This document shows positions 8,956-18,214 of a stretch of DNA of 64,000 nt, in pieces. Source of the stretch: Azospira inquinata. GTDB taxonomy: Bacteria; Pseudomonadota; Gammaproteobacteria; Burkholderiales; Rhodocyclaceae. The position numbers were made by a program, and so were the translations under genes. The stretch covers positions 1,860,001 through 1,924,000 of the forward strand of contig NZ_CP064782.1 in NCBI RefSeq assembly GCF_018905915.1, given 5' to 3'. A model generated the notes under the pieces. That model had not been told where the DNA came from. It made no database searches and was given only the letters and a program-made list of their open reading frames with translations. The number at the start of each line of letters is the position of its first letter. Within the stretch, counting starts at the first letter, position 1.

Positions 8956-9948
8956 TCAGCGCCTATTCAAAAATTGCACATATTCGCCCACGCCCTGGGC
9001 GACAGTATGGAAGGGGGCGTCGTAGCCGGCGGCCCGTAGTTTGGTCAGGTCGGCCTGGGTGAAGCTCTGGTATTTGCCCTTCAAGGCTTCCGGGAAGGGG
9101 ATGTATTCCACCAGGCCCTGTTCCCGCAATTGCTCCAGGCCCAGGGCCGGCTTGCCTTCCAGGGCGCGACAGCTATTCACCGTGGCTTCCGCCACATCGT
9201 TAAAACTCTGGGCCCGGCCCGTACCCAGGTTGAAGATGCCGGACTTTTCCGGGTGGTCCAGGAAAAAGAGATTGACCTTGGCCACATCTCCCACATAGAC
9301 GAAGTCCCGCTGCTGTTCCCCGTTATCGTAGCCGTCACAGCCTTCAAACAGCTTAACCTTGCCTTCGGCCTGGTACTGGTTGAAGTGGTGGAAGGCCACG
9401 GAGGCCATGCGCCCCTTGTGGCTTTCCCGGGGGCCGTATACGTTGAAATAGCGGAAACCGGCGATCTGGGAAGAGGCTTCGGGCAGACGCTTGCGCACGA
9501 TCTGGTCGAAGAGGAACTTGGAGTAGCCGTACACATTCAAGGGCGCTTCGTATTGCCGCTCTTCCTTGAACACGTTGCTGCCCCCGTAGGTAGCGGCACT
9601 GGAGGCGTAGAGAAACTGGACCTCCTGATCCTGGCACCAGTCCAGAAGGGCCAGGGAGTAGCGGTAATTGTTCTCCATCATGTAACGGCCATCCGTTTCC
9701 ATGGTGTCGGAGCAGGCCCCTTCGTGGAGAATGGCGTCCACGTCCCCATCGAACTGGCCGCTCATGAGCCGTTCCAGGAAGTCGTTCTTGTCCAGGTAGT
9801 CCGCAATGTGACAATCCACCAGGTTCTTGAACTTGTCCGCCTTGGTCAGATTGTCCACCGCAATAATGTCGGTGATGCCCCGCTCATTGAGGGCTTTGAC
9901 CAGATTGGAGCCAATGAAGCCGGCCGCGCCGGTGACGATAATAGACAT
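8956..9948 (-). CDS. hldD: ADP-L-glycero-D-manno-heptose 6-epimerase
   Basis: A 330-residue short-chain dehydrogenase-type epimerase that inverts C6 of ADP-heptose to give the precursor used by heptosyltransferases. The NAD(P)-binding motif [10 protein letters not shown] is at residues 6-15, the catalytic Tyr140-x3-Lys144 pair is in [11 protein letters not shown], and the heptose-specific [13 protein letters not shown] block lies at 75-87. Length and motifs match RfaD/HldD. It is a GC-rich gene embedded between AT-rich glycan genes, which suggests that gmhA-hldD is an older core island. The next upstream gene is a methyltransferase, with a 12-base gap. Confidence 0.95.
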   Translation of the reverse strand: MSIIVTGAAGFIGSNLVKALNERGITDIIAVDNLTKADKFKNLVDCHIADYLDKNDFLERLMSGQFDGDVDAILHEGACSDTMETDGRYMMENNYRYSLALLDWCQDQEVQFLYASSAATYGGSNVFKEERQYEAPLNVYGYSKFLFDQIVRKRLPEASSQIAGFRYFNVYGPRESHKGRMASVAFHHFNQYQAEGKVKLFEGCDGYDNGEQQRDFVYVGDVAKVNLFFLDHPEKSGIFNLGTGRAQSFNDVAEATVNSCRALEGKPALGLEQLREQGLVEYIPFPEALKGKYQSFTQADLTKLRAAGYDAPFHTVAQGVGEYVQFLNRR

Positions 9949-9960
9949 AAAATATTTAAA

Positions 9961-10728
9961 TCAAGAAAAGAGCTTTTTAAGGGCTTGATAAAACAATGCC
10001 AAACTGGATGATTTTTGTTGTTCTAAATATTTAATACGTTGCCGAGCATCAATGAGTTGAAAATGCAAGGACTGAAAGAGAATGCGAGAACTATTCCCTT
10101 CTTCCTGAATGTCAGAATTCTGTGCAGCCCGTTGAATTATTTCCTCTACTGCACTAAGCATGGAGTTGCGAAATTGAATCTTCAGCTCAGCAGGGGAGAC
10201 TAGCGGTGCGCGAACTTTCTTACTCTTTATATTGAGAGAGATGGCGATTCGCGCGCCATCAATAATGGGCTGCCATCCATTGGATGCGTCAGATACATCA
10301 GAATTCCAATGCTCAAATTCTGAAAAACCCAGCAGGTTCAGCAAATCAGTCATCATTCCTAGCGTGTAGGAGAACTGATGAGCTTCAAATTTATTAAAAA
10401 TGCGCCCAACGCCAAAGAGTAAGCCCATAGAGTGCCAGGAAGATTTTTTGGAGCTAATCAACTCGGCAAGAAGCCCAGCGTCGGGAATGGCAATTTGTAA
10501 AACGCCCTCAGGTTTGAGAATCCGCTGGAATTCACAAAGGGCAACGAAACTATCAGGCCATGCCAAATGCTCTAGAACATGGGAAGCAATAATTTCGTCA
10601 ACTGATTCATCCTGAATGTTGTCCAGGTGGGTGATGTCCCCCACAATATCGGGATTCCACTGCGGGTCAATATCTACAGATAGAAAGCCTTCCGGCTTGT
10701 AATCGCGACTGCCGACGTAAAGTTTCAT
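9961..10728 (-). CDS. Class I SAM-dependent methyltransferase of the glycan locus
   Basis: A 255-residue protein that opens with LYVGSRDYKPEGFLSVDIDP, followed by DIVGDITHLD and DEIIASHVLEHLAWPD, the pattern of predicted SAM-dependent methyltransferases found in LPS and O-antigen clusters. The ASHVLEH segment corresponds to motif post-I/II, and ILKPEGVLQIAIPD to motif III. The C-terminal 80 residues are charged and end in a possible coiled coil (DARQRIKYLEQQKSSS). It probably O-methylates a sugar, possibly as a chain terminator for an ABC-exported polymer, but that role is inference. The start overlaps the stop of the preceding GT9-like gene by four bases. AT-rich. Confidence 0.75.
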   Translation of the reverse strand: MKLYVGSRDYKPEGFLSVDIDPQWNPDIVGDITHLDNIQDESVDEIIASHVLEHLAWPDSFVALCEFQRILKPEGVLQIAIPDAGLLAELISSKKSSWHSMGLLFGVGRIFNKFEAHQFSYTLGMMTDLLNLLGFSEFEHWNSDVSDASNGWQPIIDGARIAISLNIKSKKVRAPLVSPAELKIQFRNSMLSAVEEIIQRAAQNSDIQEEGNSSRILFQSLHFQLIDARQRIKYLEQQKSSSLALFYQALKKLFS

Positions 10729-12044
10729 TGTTGTTTCCTATTTTTAATAGAAAGGATTTTTGAGATTTGTTCAAATACAAATTTTGGTTCAATCTCTTGC
10801 ATGCACTGCGGTGTTTTTGCTTTCCTGGGGCATTGGTTCATCCAGTTGTCATCTAGCCACCAGCAGGAATGGCAGGATTCACTCTGAATGTTAATGTTGC
10901 CAGGAAGTCCATAATAATTAGCGGAGGTCGGGCCGAACATTACCACTGACTGGGTGCCCATAATCCAAGCGGCCCTTACCATACCAGAGTCACCGTCAAT
11001 ATGAAGCATACTATTCTTTAGCACGGCGAAAGCTTCTGCAATGGTTGTCTGTCCAGCAAGATTTAGAGAAACGCCCGAAATAGGATGAGAGTCCTTCGTG
11101 CCTAGTTGTACGATTAATATGTCGGGAAAGAATTGTGATATATACCGAACTAACGTTTGCCAATTTTCTGGACTCCACTGTTTGGTTGATTGGCTTGTGT
11201 GGGTCCCAAAGCAACTATCGTGACCATCGTGGATGGTGATATACCGCTTTCCTGTCAGAGAAAACCGATCTCTTATAAGTATGGATTGCTCTTTATCTGT
11301 CAGAAACAACTGCGGTGAGCTTATTTCAAATTTTGCCCCCTGGGGATGAGCAAAAGCCAGGGGTAGGGACAGACGATTAAGCGCCTTCTTCTCCGCCTGG
11401 ACGGCAAGAGAGTTATCCAAATAAGGGTGGTGGCGAATTTCGAAATCAAATTTTTTGATCTCTGCTTTGTTGTGCCGAATTGCTTTTTGCAATTCTGGGT
11501 TATCTCGAATAATAAGAGAGTGGGGCAGCGTTATTTCATAAGACAGATAATCTGTCAAATCTATAACCAGCTCGTAATTGTTCTTTAAAGACGAGAACCT
11601 AGCCTCATTGAATGTCTTATTTATCCATGGGGCCGTATTAAACGCGGCCGCGCAAATGGCGGTATTTTTATAAAAAACATCTATTTTTGTGTCGTTAAGA
11701 TTTAATCGCCGTATTAGGTTATCAATAACAAATCTGGCGTTGACAACGTCGCCAACGCCACCGGATAGCCGTATTGCTACAGTAGAAGTTGCCTGAGGGG
11801 TGGCACTTGTGCTGATTATTTTGAATAAAGCGAAAAATGGAACGATTACCCCTAGAAAACGGCTTATTAGGCTATTACATGCCATGCGGGCTAGGCATAT
11901 TAGAACGGGTTGCCCTGTTTGCTTGTGCTGGCGACGGATTAGATATAGTCGCTTTTTTAGGAAAGACCCCTTGTCGAATATGTCGTAAGAGATCATGCGC
12001 TTGCGCTGCATATTCACCACGTCTGGATTGAAGGGGCTTTTCAT
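10725..12044 (-). CDS. GT9-like glycosyltransferase with C-terminal cysteine motif
   Basis: A 439-residue protein with a roughly 85-residue N-terminal extension that includes a hydrophobic stretch (FLGVIVPFFALFKII). The family 9 start then follows: VAIRLSGGVGDVVNARFVIDNL. The donor-side half has YITIHDGHDSC, ILIVQLGTKDS, MLHIDGDSGMVRAAW and VVMFGPTSANYYG, typical of heptosyltransferase-like GT-B folds. The tail carries CHSCWW...NQCPR...PQCMQEI, four cysteines in the same order as in its neighbour at 12101. The two genes look like diverged duplicates. Donor and acceptor are unknown. A signal-anchor reading of the N-terminal extension is possible but weak. Confidence 0.72.
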   Translation of the reverse strand: MKSPFNPDVVNMQRKRMISYDIFDKGSFLKKRLYLIRRQHKQTGQPVLICLARMACNSLISRFLGVIVPFFALFKIISTSATPQATSTVAIRLSGGVGDVVNARFVIDNLIRRLNLNDTKIDVFYKNTAICAAAFNTAPWINKTFNEARFSSLKNNYELVIDLTDYLSYEITLPHSLIIRDNPELQKAIRHNKAEIKKFDFEIRHHPYLDNSLAVQAEKKALNRLSLPLAFAHPQGAKFEISSPQLFLTDKEQSILIRDRFSLTGKRYITIHDGHDSCFGTHTSQSTKQWSPENWQTLVRYISQFFPDILIVQLGTKDSHPISGVSLNLAGQTTIAEAFAVLKNSMLHIDGDSGMVRAAWIMGTQSVVMFGPTSANYYGLPGNINIQSESCHSCWWLDDNWMNQCPRKAKTPQCMQEIEPKFVFEQISKILSIKNRKQQ

Positions 12045-12100
12045 TTTTGATTGATCGTCTCAAGTATGCAGGGGGGGTGAAATTCTATTTTTTCTTAAGG

Positions 12101-13261
12101 CTACTGTATCGATTTAAGGTATTTGCTAATACCTTCGAAAATTATTCGTGGGGGAATGCTTTCTAGACATTTTGGTGAAGAGAAGCCCCTCGGGCATTTA
12201 GTAACCCAGTCGGTGGTGTACCACCAACAATTGCCGCAAAATTCGGGGCGGATGTTGATGTTTTCTGGGTAAGAAAAAAAGCCGTAGGAAGTTGGGCCAA
12301 ACGCCACGCAACTTGTTTTTTCAAAACACGAAGCAATATGTACTAAACCGCCTTCGTTGTCTATATGAAGTAAGGCGTTACTAATTATGTGGGCGCTTTC
12401 GTTTAGGGTGGTTTTGTCCAGAAGAGAGTAATCAACGCCAGCAATCGGGGTGCTGCTTTCACTAACGCCTAGTTGGACAATTTTTATGTCTGGATGGTTG
12501 GCCTTTAACAGATGTACCACCTGCTCATAATAAGGATATGTTTTTGTGGAAGAGGCGGTGGGTGTGGCTAGGGTTTTATCGAAGCCATTATGGATGGTGA
12601 TGTAGGGGAAATTCGATTCCGTAAAATAATTAGAAGGAGTCGAAGGTATTTCATGCCGGTGCCCCCCATAGGGAAGGCCAAGAAAGTAGTGTGGGGAGTT
12701 GTAGCGCTTGATGCCATGGATGAGTAATTTTTCCGCTTCGTGGCTATCAAGAAATGGGAAATTGTCAATTTCTAGCTTGAAATCAGCGTAGTGCTTTTCT
12801 GAAATCCTGTAGAGATTCTTCCACTGTTCGGGTGCAGTTGTTGGGTTGCGCAAGTACACGCGGGCAAATTGGCTGATATCAACCGTTATATCGTAGGCGA
12901 GGGCGGTGCTTTTGATTTGTCGTTCATCGAATATTCCGGTGACGAGCGGGTTTTCGCCAAAAATCCATTTGCCGCAAAAAACCCTGCCACAATATAAGTC
13001 GAATTTTTGTGGCCCAATAAGAGCGAATAAGTCCCGTATGCAGCGGCTGGCAATGATATGGTCACCAATGCCGCCGCGTACGATGATGGCGATATTGGAC
13101 TGCTTCTTTCTGAAAAAAAGAGAATGGGGATTACGGATCAGGAAGAAGATCTGACGCAGTGCTTTGTGCACCGAAAAAACGAAAGTGCCGTCCTTTGCGG
13201 TGTTTAGGCCTATTTTGTTGTAAGCAAAACGTAATAGATATTTTAGTTTTTTGAAATCCAT
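12101..13261 (-). CDS. GT9-like glycosyltransferase, paralogue of the downstream gene
   Basis: A 386-residue GT-B protein with the family 9 start motif IAIIVRGGIGDHIIASRCIRDL at about residues 50-71. The C-terminal half has YITIHNGFDK, IKIVQLGVSES, LLHIDNEGGLVHIA and CVAFGPTSYGFFSYPENINI. The final 45 residues contain CGNCWW...TKCPR...PKCLESI, matching the four-cysteine tail of the gene at 10725. The shared segments extend over most of the second domain, so the pair probably arose by duplication within the locus. It lies directly downstream of the ABC exporter ATPase, in an AT-rich stretch. Substrates are not known. Confidence 0.72.
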   Translation of the reverse strand: MDFKKLKYLLRFAYNKIGLNTAKDGTFVFSVHKALRQIFFLIRNPHSLFFRKKQSNIAIIVRGGIGDHIIASRCIRDLFALIGPQKFDLYCGRVFCGKWIFGENPLVTGIFDERQIKSTALAYDITVDISQFARVYLRNPTTAPEQWKNLYRISEKHYADFKLEIDNFPFLDSHEAEKLLIHGIKRYNSPHYFLGLPYGGHRHEIPSTPSNYFTESNFPYITIHNGFDKTLATPTASSTKTYPYYEQVVHLLKANHPDIKIVQLGVSESSTPIAGVDYSLLDKTTLNESAHIISNALLHIDNEGGLVHIASCFEKTSCVAFGPTSYGFFSYPENINIRPEFCGNCWWYTTDWVTKCPRGFSSPKCLESIPPRIIFEGISKYLKSIQ

Positions 13262-13282
13262 GTGGCGGTTGGTTATGTCGAT

Positions 13283-13990
13283 TTATGGGGTAGGGTAAAC
13301 CTTGCCGTGTTTTATGGTAAATACTTTTTTGCAAAGGGATTTTATAAGAGACATATCATGCGAAGCAAATACAAAAATGTCTGCATCATTGATTAGCTTC
13401 TGCATCCGCTCCTTGGCTTTGGCCTGAAATGAGGCATCTCCGGTGCCAAACATTTCATCCACCAGCAGGATGGAAGGCTTGATCGAGGTGGCGACGGCAA
13501 ACATGAGGCGCATGGTCATCCCGGAGGAATAGGTCCGCACGGGCAGGTTGAGAAAATCCCCCAGCTCGGTGAATTCTTCCACGTCGGCGGTGATGGATTG
13601 GGCCTGACGCAGGCTCATACCCATCAACATCCCCATGCGGATGATGTTTTCGTAGCCGGTCAATTCCGGGTCCATGCCGGCCCCAATTTCAAAGACGGTT
13701 GCCACACTGCCTTTGCGGATAACTTGGCCGGAATTGGGCTCGTAAATACCGGCCATGGTGCGCAGCAGGGTGCTTTTCCCTGCGCCGTTGTGACCGATGA
13801 GACCGACGGAATCGCCGTTCCTCAAGGAGAAGCTAACCTCTTCCAGGGCAGTGACGGTGACGATGTGGCTGGCTTCCCCGGCAATTTTTCCGCCCGTACC
13901 GATGCGTACCAATTGGTTACGCAGGGACATGGCCTTGCTGTTGTAGATCGGGTAGCGAACCGTGACGTTATCAAATGTGAGTTCGGACAT
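13283..13990 (-). CDS. wzt: Polysaccharide ABC exporter, ATPase subunit
   Basis: A 235-residue ATPase that drives export of a lipid-linked polysaccharide across the inner membrane with the permease encoded just upstream. Walker A is GHNGAGKST (66-74), the ABC signature is YSSGM (154-158), and Walker B is ILLVDE (174-179), with the FGTGDASF stretch typical of Wzt/KpsT/TagH-type exporters. It ends right after the ATPase domain, so it lacks the C-terminal carbohydrate-binding domain of Wzt proteins that recognise a capped chain end. It is therefore closer in build to KpsT or RfbE-short types. The gene is GC-rich up to about position 13400, where composition drops into the GT9-like pair. Confidence 0.9.
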   Translation of the reverse strand: MSELTFDNVTVRYPIYNSKAMSLRNQLVRIGTGGKIAGEASHIVTVTALEEVSFSLRNGDSVGLIGHNGAGKSTLLRTMAGIYEPNSGQVIRKGSVATVFEIGAGMDPELTGYENIIRMGMLMGMSLRQAQSITADVEEFTELGDFLNLPVRTYSSGMTMRLMFAVATSIKPSILLVDEMFGTGDASFQAKAKERMQKLINDADIFVFASHDMSLIKSLCKKVFTIKHGKVYPTP

Positions 13991-14006
13991 AGGGATTCTC
14001 CGGACC

Positions 14007-14786
14007 TTATACCCAATAGGGAATGCGGTTACGCCGGGATTGGAACAAATAGAAGGTCAAGGACCATCCCAGGAGGGCCAGGACGGCGGAAACGCCGTAA
14101 TTGAGCAGGCTGGGCATTACCCCCATCAAGGGGTCACGGACGATGCCGATCAAATGGGCCAGAGGGTTGAGCCACATGATGTATTGGCGCATCCCCAGGT
14201 TTTCCGGGCGGTACAGCACGGGGGTGACGAAGAACACCATGGGCATGAAAGCTTGTACCAGGGGTTCAATGTCCCGGAAGCGGGCTCCCAGCATGCCGAT
14301 CAGCAGGATGACCCAGAGCATGTTGAGGATCAGCAGGGCGAGCCCCGGGATGGCCATCAGCATGGTGGGGCTGAGCTGGGGGGGAAACACGAGAAACACC
14401 ACCAGAATCACAATTGCGTTGTGCAGCAGGGTGATCAGGTGACGCATCAGAAGCTGTAACGGGTGGAAGAAGTAGGGAAGGCGCAGGTTACGGATAACAC
14501 CGCTCTGCCGGACGAAAAGAATGGGGCTTTCCGTGATGCAGCCACTCATGAATTGCCAGATGATCAGACCCACCGTGAGCGGCGGAACAAAGGTTTTCAT
14601 GTCCGTCTTGAGCAGAATGCTCCAGACCACGCCCAAACCGGCGACGCCGATGGCGGTGCCCAGGGTCAGCCACAGGGGGCCCAGGACACTGCGCTTGTAA
14701 CGGGCCTTGGTTTCGCTCCAGGCGAAATAAAAAACCGTGGATAGTTGCTTGCAACTGGTGACAATGTCTTCTAGTGCAGGACTCAT
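14007..14786 (-). CDS. wzm: Polysaccharide ABC exporter, permease subunit
   Basis: A 259-residue ABC-2 type permease with six likely membrane helices. It begins with a cytosolic amphipathic stretch (LSTVFYFAWSETKARYKRS) followed by VLGPLWLTLGTAIGVAGLGVVW, and has the RDIEPLVQAFMPMVFFVTPVLY segment with the pattern typical of Wzm/KpsM proteins. It lies 16 bases upstream of the ATPase gene, and the two would form the exporter. Presence of this pair means that at least one polymer of the locus is finished in the cytoplasm and exported whole, rather than by the Wzx/Wzy route. Confidence 0.92.
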   Translation of the reverse strand: MSPALEDIVTSCKQLSTVFYFAWSETKARYKRSVLGPLWLTLGTAIGVAGLGVVWSILLKTDMKTFVPPLTVGLIIWQFMSGCITESPILFVRQSGVIRNLRLPYFFHPLQLLMRHLITLLHNAIVILVVFLVFPPQLSPTMLMAIPGLALLILNMLWVILLIGMLGARFRDIEPLVQAFMPMVFFVTPVLYRPENLGMRQYIMWLNPLAHLIGIVRDPLMGVMPSLLNYGVSAVLALLGWSLTFYLFQSRRNRIPYWV

Positions 14787-14840
14787 ATCGGAGAAGGTAG
14801 ATGAAAGGGAGAACGGCTCCTAAGGGGGCCGGCGGATTTG

Positions 14841-15869
14841 CTATAGGGCGAAGCCTTGGGGGTTGTTCTGTTGCCAGCGCCAGGCGTCCCGGCACATCTG
14901 CTCCAGTCCCAGCTCCGCCTGCCAGCCCAGCAGGCTTTTAGCCAGGGTGGGATCGGCGTAGTAGATGGCGACGTCACCGGGACGCCGGGGAGTAATGCGG
15001 TAAGGGATAGGGCGACCGGTGGCTTTTTCAAAGGCGCGGATGATTTCCAGGACCGAGTGGCCCTCACCTGTGCCCAGATTTACTGTGAGAAGCTGTCCCT
15101 TTTGTTCCGGGCTCCGGGGTCGTAGGGCTTGTAAGGCGGCGGAATGGCCCTTCGCCAAATCCACCACATGGATATAGTCCCGCACTCCCGTGCCGTCCGG
15201 AGTGGGGTAGTCGTTGCCGAAAACGGAAAGCTCCGGGCGCAGGCCAATGGCTACCTGGCTGATGTAGGGCATCAGGTTATTGGGAATGCCGTTGGGGTTT
15301 TCGCCGATCAGGCCGCTTTCATGGGCCCCCACGGGGTTGAAATAGCGGAGCAGAGCCAGGTTCCAGCTTGGGTCGGACCGGTGTAAATCCCGCAGGATGT
15401 CTTCAATGATGAGCTTGCTGCGGCCGTAGGGGCTGGTAGCAAAAAGGGGGGCATCTTCCCGCACGGGGACTTCCCGGGGATCGCCGTACACTGTGGCGGA
15501 GGAACTGAAGACCAAGGTTTTGACCCCTGCTTCCCCCATGGCTTCCAGTAAGCGCAGGGTGCCCACCACATTGTTGTCGTAGTAAGCCAGGGGCTTGGCA
15601 ACCGATTCCCCCACGGCTTTCAGCCCGGCGAAATGGATTACCGCGTCGATGGATTGCTGGGCAAAGACCTGGGCCAGGGCCCCTTTATCCCGCACATCTC
15701 CCTGAATGAAGGTGGGGGCTTTGCCGGTGATCTGGGCAATGCGTTCCATGGCCACCGGGCTGGCGTTGCACAGGTTGTCGAAGGCCACCACCTCATGCCC
15801 GGCCTGGAGCAACTCCACGCAGGTATGGGAACCGATATAGCCGGCACCGCCGGTGATGAGAATGCGCAT
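14841..15869 (-). CDS. galE: UDP-glucose 4-epimerase
   Basis: A 342-residue cytoplasmic epimerase interconverting UDP-glucose and UDP-galactose, or the N-acetyl forms. The NAD-binding ITGGAGYIGSHT motif is at the start, the catalytic Tyr148-x3-Lys152 pair is in SPYGRSKLIIED, and the conserved ALLRYFNPVGAHESG and NLGTGEGHSVLE blocks follow. I chose the ATG at 15869 because GGAAAAG lies about six bases upstream; a TTG six codons earlier is open but lacks a good site. It is 18 bases downstream of the UDP-sugar dehydrogenase gene and belongs to a run of nucleotide-sugar enzymes feeding the glycosyltransferases. Confidence 0.95.
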   Translation of the reverse strand: MRILITGGAGYIGSHTCVELLQAGHEVVAFDNLCNASPVAMERIAQITGKAPTFIQGDVRDKGALAQVFAQQSIDAVIHFAGLKAVGESVAKPLAYYDNNVVGTLRLLEAMGEAGVKTLVFSSSATVYGDPREVPVREDAPLFATSPYGRSKLIIEDILRDLHRSDPSWNLALLRYFNPVGAHESGLIGENPNGIPNNLMPYISQVAIGLRPELSVFGNDYPTPDGTGVRDYIHVVDLAKGHSAALQALRPRSPEQKGQLLTVNLGTGEGHSVLEIIRAFEKATGRPIPYRITPRRPGDVAIYYADPTLAKSLLGWQAELGLEQMCRDAWRWQQNNPQGFAL

Positions 15870-15887
15870 GGCGTTCTTTTCCGGCAA

Positions 15888-17204
15888 TCAGAGCCGCCAG
15901 AAGGTGCCGCCTTGGTGGCGGATGGCGGCCTGGGCAGGGGCATCCAGGCAGGCTTTAACGTCGGTGAACACGCCTTGGGGGGCCAGCTTGCTTAGCAGTT
16001 CGGCCATGGGCCGTTCCTGGTAGGGGCGGTGGGCTACGGCCAGGACCACGGCGGCGGCGGGGTCCAGTTGTTCCCAGGGGGTCAGGCTGATCCCGTATTC
16101 CCGCTGGGCTTCACTGCTGTCGGCCAGGGGGTCATGGACCTTAACCCGGATGCCGTAGCTTTCCAGTTCCCGGATGATGTCCGGCACCCGGGAATTGCGC
16201 AGGTCCGGGCAGTTTTCCTTGAAGGTGAGGCCGAGCACGTTCACCGTGCTGCCTTTGACGTTATGGCCGGCCTGGATCATCAGTTTCACCGTCTTTTCCG
16301 CGATGAACTTGCCCATGCCGTCATTGATGCGGCGCCCGGCCAGGATCACCTGGGGGTTATAGCCCAGCATGTCCGCCTTGTGGGTCAGATAGTAGGGGTC
16401 CACGCCAATGCAGTGGCCCCCCACCAGACCGGGCCGGAATTTGAGGAAATTCCACTTGGTGCCGGCGGCTTCCAGGACCTCCGTGGTGTCGATGCCCAGA
16501 CGGTCGAAAATCAGGGAAAGCTCGTTCATCAGGGCGATGTTCAAGTCCCGCTGGGTGTTTTCAATGACCTTGGCGGCTTCCGCCACCTTGATGCTGGAGG
16601 CCTTGTGCACCCCGGCGGTGACCACGGCGCCATAGAGGGCGGCCACCGCTTCCAGGGTGGCGGGGCTATCTCCGGACACCACTTTGACGATGCGGGTCAG
16701 GGTGTGTTCCTTGTCCCCCGGGTTGATCCGTTCCGGGGAATAGCCCACGAAAAAGTCCTGGCCCCAGCGCTTGCCCGAATGCTGTTCCAGCACCGGAATG
16801 CAGATTTCTTCCGTGGCTCCCGGGTAAACCGTGGATTCATACACCACCACGGCGCCGGTTTTGAGGGTTTGACCTACTACGGTGGAGGCGCCCACCAGGG
16901 GGGAGAAGTCCGGCTGATGGGCTTCATCCACCGGAGTGGGCACGGCCACCACGATGAAATCCGCCTCCGCCAGCCGGGCCGGGTCATTGGTGCATTCCAG
17001 GCGATTGGCGGCGGCCAGGTCTTCCCGGGAAACTTCCCCGGTGGGGTCGTACCCTTCCCGATAGGCCTTCACCTTGGCCTGGGAGAGGTCGAACCCCACG
17101 GTGCGGAATTGCCGCCCGAAAGCCACCGCCAGGGGCAGCCCCACGTAGCCGAGGCCGACGACGCCGACAACGGAATCCGGGGTGAGCACAGGAACGTTTG
17201 CCAT
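15888..17204 (-). CDS. Nucleotide-sugar 6-dehydrogenase, UDP-GalNAc/GlcNAc type (TviB/WbpO-like)
   Basis: A 438-residue NAD-dependent dehydrogenase that oxidises C6 of a UDP-hexose or UDP-HexNAc to the uronic acid. Visible features are VVGVVGLGYVGLPLAVAFG (NAD fold), VVYESTVYPGATEEICIP, and the catalytic Cys265 in GGHCIGVDPYYLTHKA. The last motif and the length fit the TviB/WbpO group (UDP-N-acetylhexosamine dehydrogenases) better than UDP-glucose dehydrogenase Ugd. The ATG at 17204 is preferred; an AAGG lies about seven bases before it inside the end of the upstream epimerase gene. An in-frame TTG two codons earlier overlaps that stop. The product would supply a uronic acid for the exported polysaccharide. 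Confidence 0.88.
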   Translation of the reverse strand: MANVPVLTPDSVVGVVGLGYVGLPLAVAFGRQFRTVGFDLSQAKVKAYREGYDPTGEVSREDLAAANRLECTNDPARLAEADFIVVAVPTPVDEAHQPDFSPLVGASTVVGQTLKTGAVVVYESTVYPGATEEICIPVLEQHSGKRWGQDFFVGYSPERINPGDKEHTLTRIVKVVSGDSPATLEAVAALYGAVVTAGVHKASSIKVAEAAKVIENTQRDLNIALMNELSLIFDRLGIDTTEVLEAAGTKWNFLKFRPGLVGGHCIGVDPYYLTHKADMLGYNPQVILAGRRINDGMGKFIAEKTVKLMIQAGHNVKGSTVNVLGLTFKENCPDLRNSRVPDIIRELESYGIRVKVHDPLADSSEAQREYGISLTPWEQLDPAAAVVLAVAHRPYQERPMAELLSKLAPQGVFTDVKACLDAPAQAAIRHQGGTFWRL

Positions 17205-17206
17205 TT

Positions 17207-18214
17207 TCAAACCTTGTAGTAATCCCGATACCAGGCCACGAAACGGGCCACCCCTTCGCTCACCGGCGTGGCCGGGCGGAAGCCGGTGGCAGCCTGGAGT
17301 TCGGAGGTGTCCGCATTGGTGGCGGGCACATCCCCGTCTTGCAGGGGCAGGAAATTCTTTTCCGCCACTTTACCCAGATTGGCTTCCAGGGTGCTGACGT
17401 AGGTCATTAATTCCACCGGCTGATGGTTGCCGATGTTGAACACCCGGTAGGGCACATTGCTGCGGGCCGGGTCCGGATTCAGGGGATCAAAGTTGGGATC
17501 GGGTTGGGCCGGTTGGTCCAGCACCCGCAGCACCCCTTCCACGATATCGTCGATGTAGGTGAAATCCCGCTGCATCTTGCCGTGGTTGAAGACGTCGATG
17601 GGGCGGCCTTCCAGAATGGCTTTAGTGAACAGGAACAGGGCCATGTCCGGGCGACCCCAGGGGCCGTAGACGGTGAAAAAGCGCAGCCCGGTGGTGGGCA
17701 GGCCGAAGAGATGGCTATAGGTGTGGGCCATCAGTTCGTTGGCCTTTTTGGTGGCCGCATAGAGGCTCACCGGATGGTCCACGCTGTCGTGTTCGGAGAA
17801 GGGCAGCTTTTTGTTGCCCCCGTAAACGCTGGAGCTGCTGGCATAGACCAGGTGTTCCACCTGATTGTGGCGGCAACCTTCCAGGATATTGACGAAGCCG
17901 GTCAGATTGGACTGGACGTAGGCCTGGGGATTGACCAGGGAATAGCGCACCCCGGCCTGGGCCGCCAGGTGGATGACCCGCTGGGGCTTTTCCTTGGCGA
18001 AGAGTTCCGCCATGCCCGGGGTGTCGCCCACGTCCAGGCGCACAAAGTGGAAATCGGGGTTGGGGGTGAGGCGGGCGAGTCGGGCTTCCTTCAGGGTGAC
18101 GTCGTAGTAGTCGTTGAGGTTATCCACCCCAACCACTTGGTCTCCCCGGGCGAGGAGGCGTTGGGCCACGTGCATGCCGATGAAGCCGGCGGCTCCGGTG
18201 AGCAGAATTTTCAT
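17207..18214 (-). CDS. UDP-glucuronate 4-epimerase-like NAD-dependent epimerase
   Basis: A 335-residue SDR epimerase. It has [18 protein letters not shown], the [15 protein letters not shown] segment characteristic of UDP-glucuronate 4-epimerases (LspL/Cap1J type), the [16 protein letters not shown] block, the catalytic [18 protein letters not shown] region and [16 protein letters not shown]. The reaction would be UDP-GlcA to UDP-GalA, giving an acidic sugar for core or capsule. Next to the HexNAc-type dehydrogenase the real substrate could be an N-acetylated uronate instead. The start overlaps the stop of the preceding GT2 gene (ATGA). Confidence 0.85.
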   Translation of the reverse strand: MKILLTGAAGFIGMHVAQRLLARGDQVVGVDNLNDYYDVTLKEARLARLTPNPDFHFVRLDVGDTPGMAELFAKEKPQRVIHLAAQAGVRYSLVNPQAYVQSNLTGFVNILEGCRHNQVEHLVYASSSSVYGGNKKLPFSEHDSVDHPVSLYAATKKANELMAHTYSHLFGLPTTGLRFFTVYGPWGRPDMALFLFTKAILEGRPIDVFNHGKMQRDFTYIDDIVEGVLRVLDQPAQPDPNFDPLNPDPARSNVPYRVFNIGNHQPVELMTYVSTLEANLGKVAEKNFLPLQDGDVPATNADTSELQAATGFRPATPVSEGVARFVAWYRDYYKV

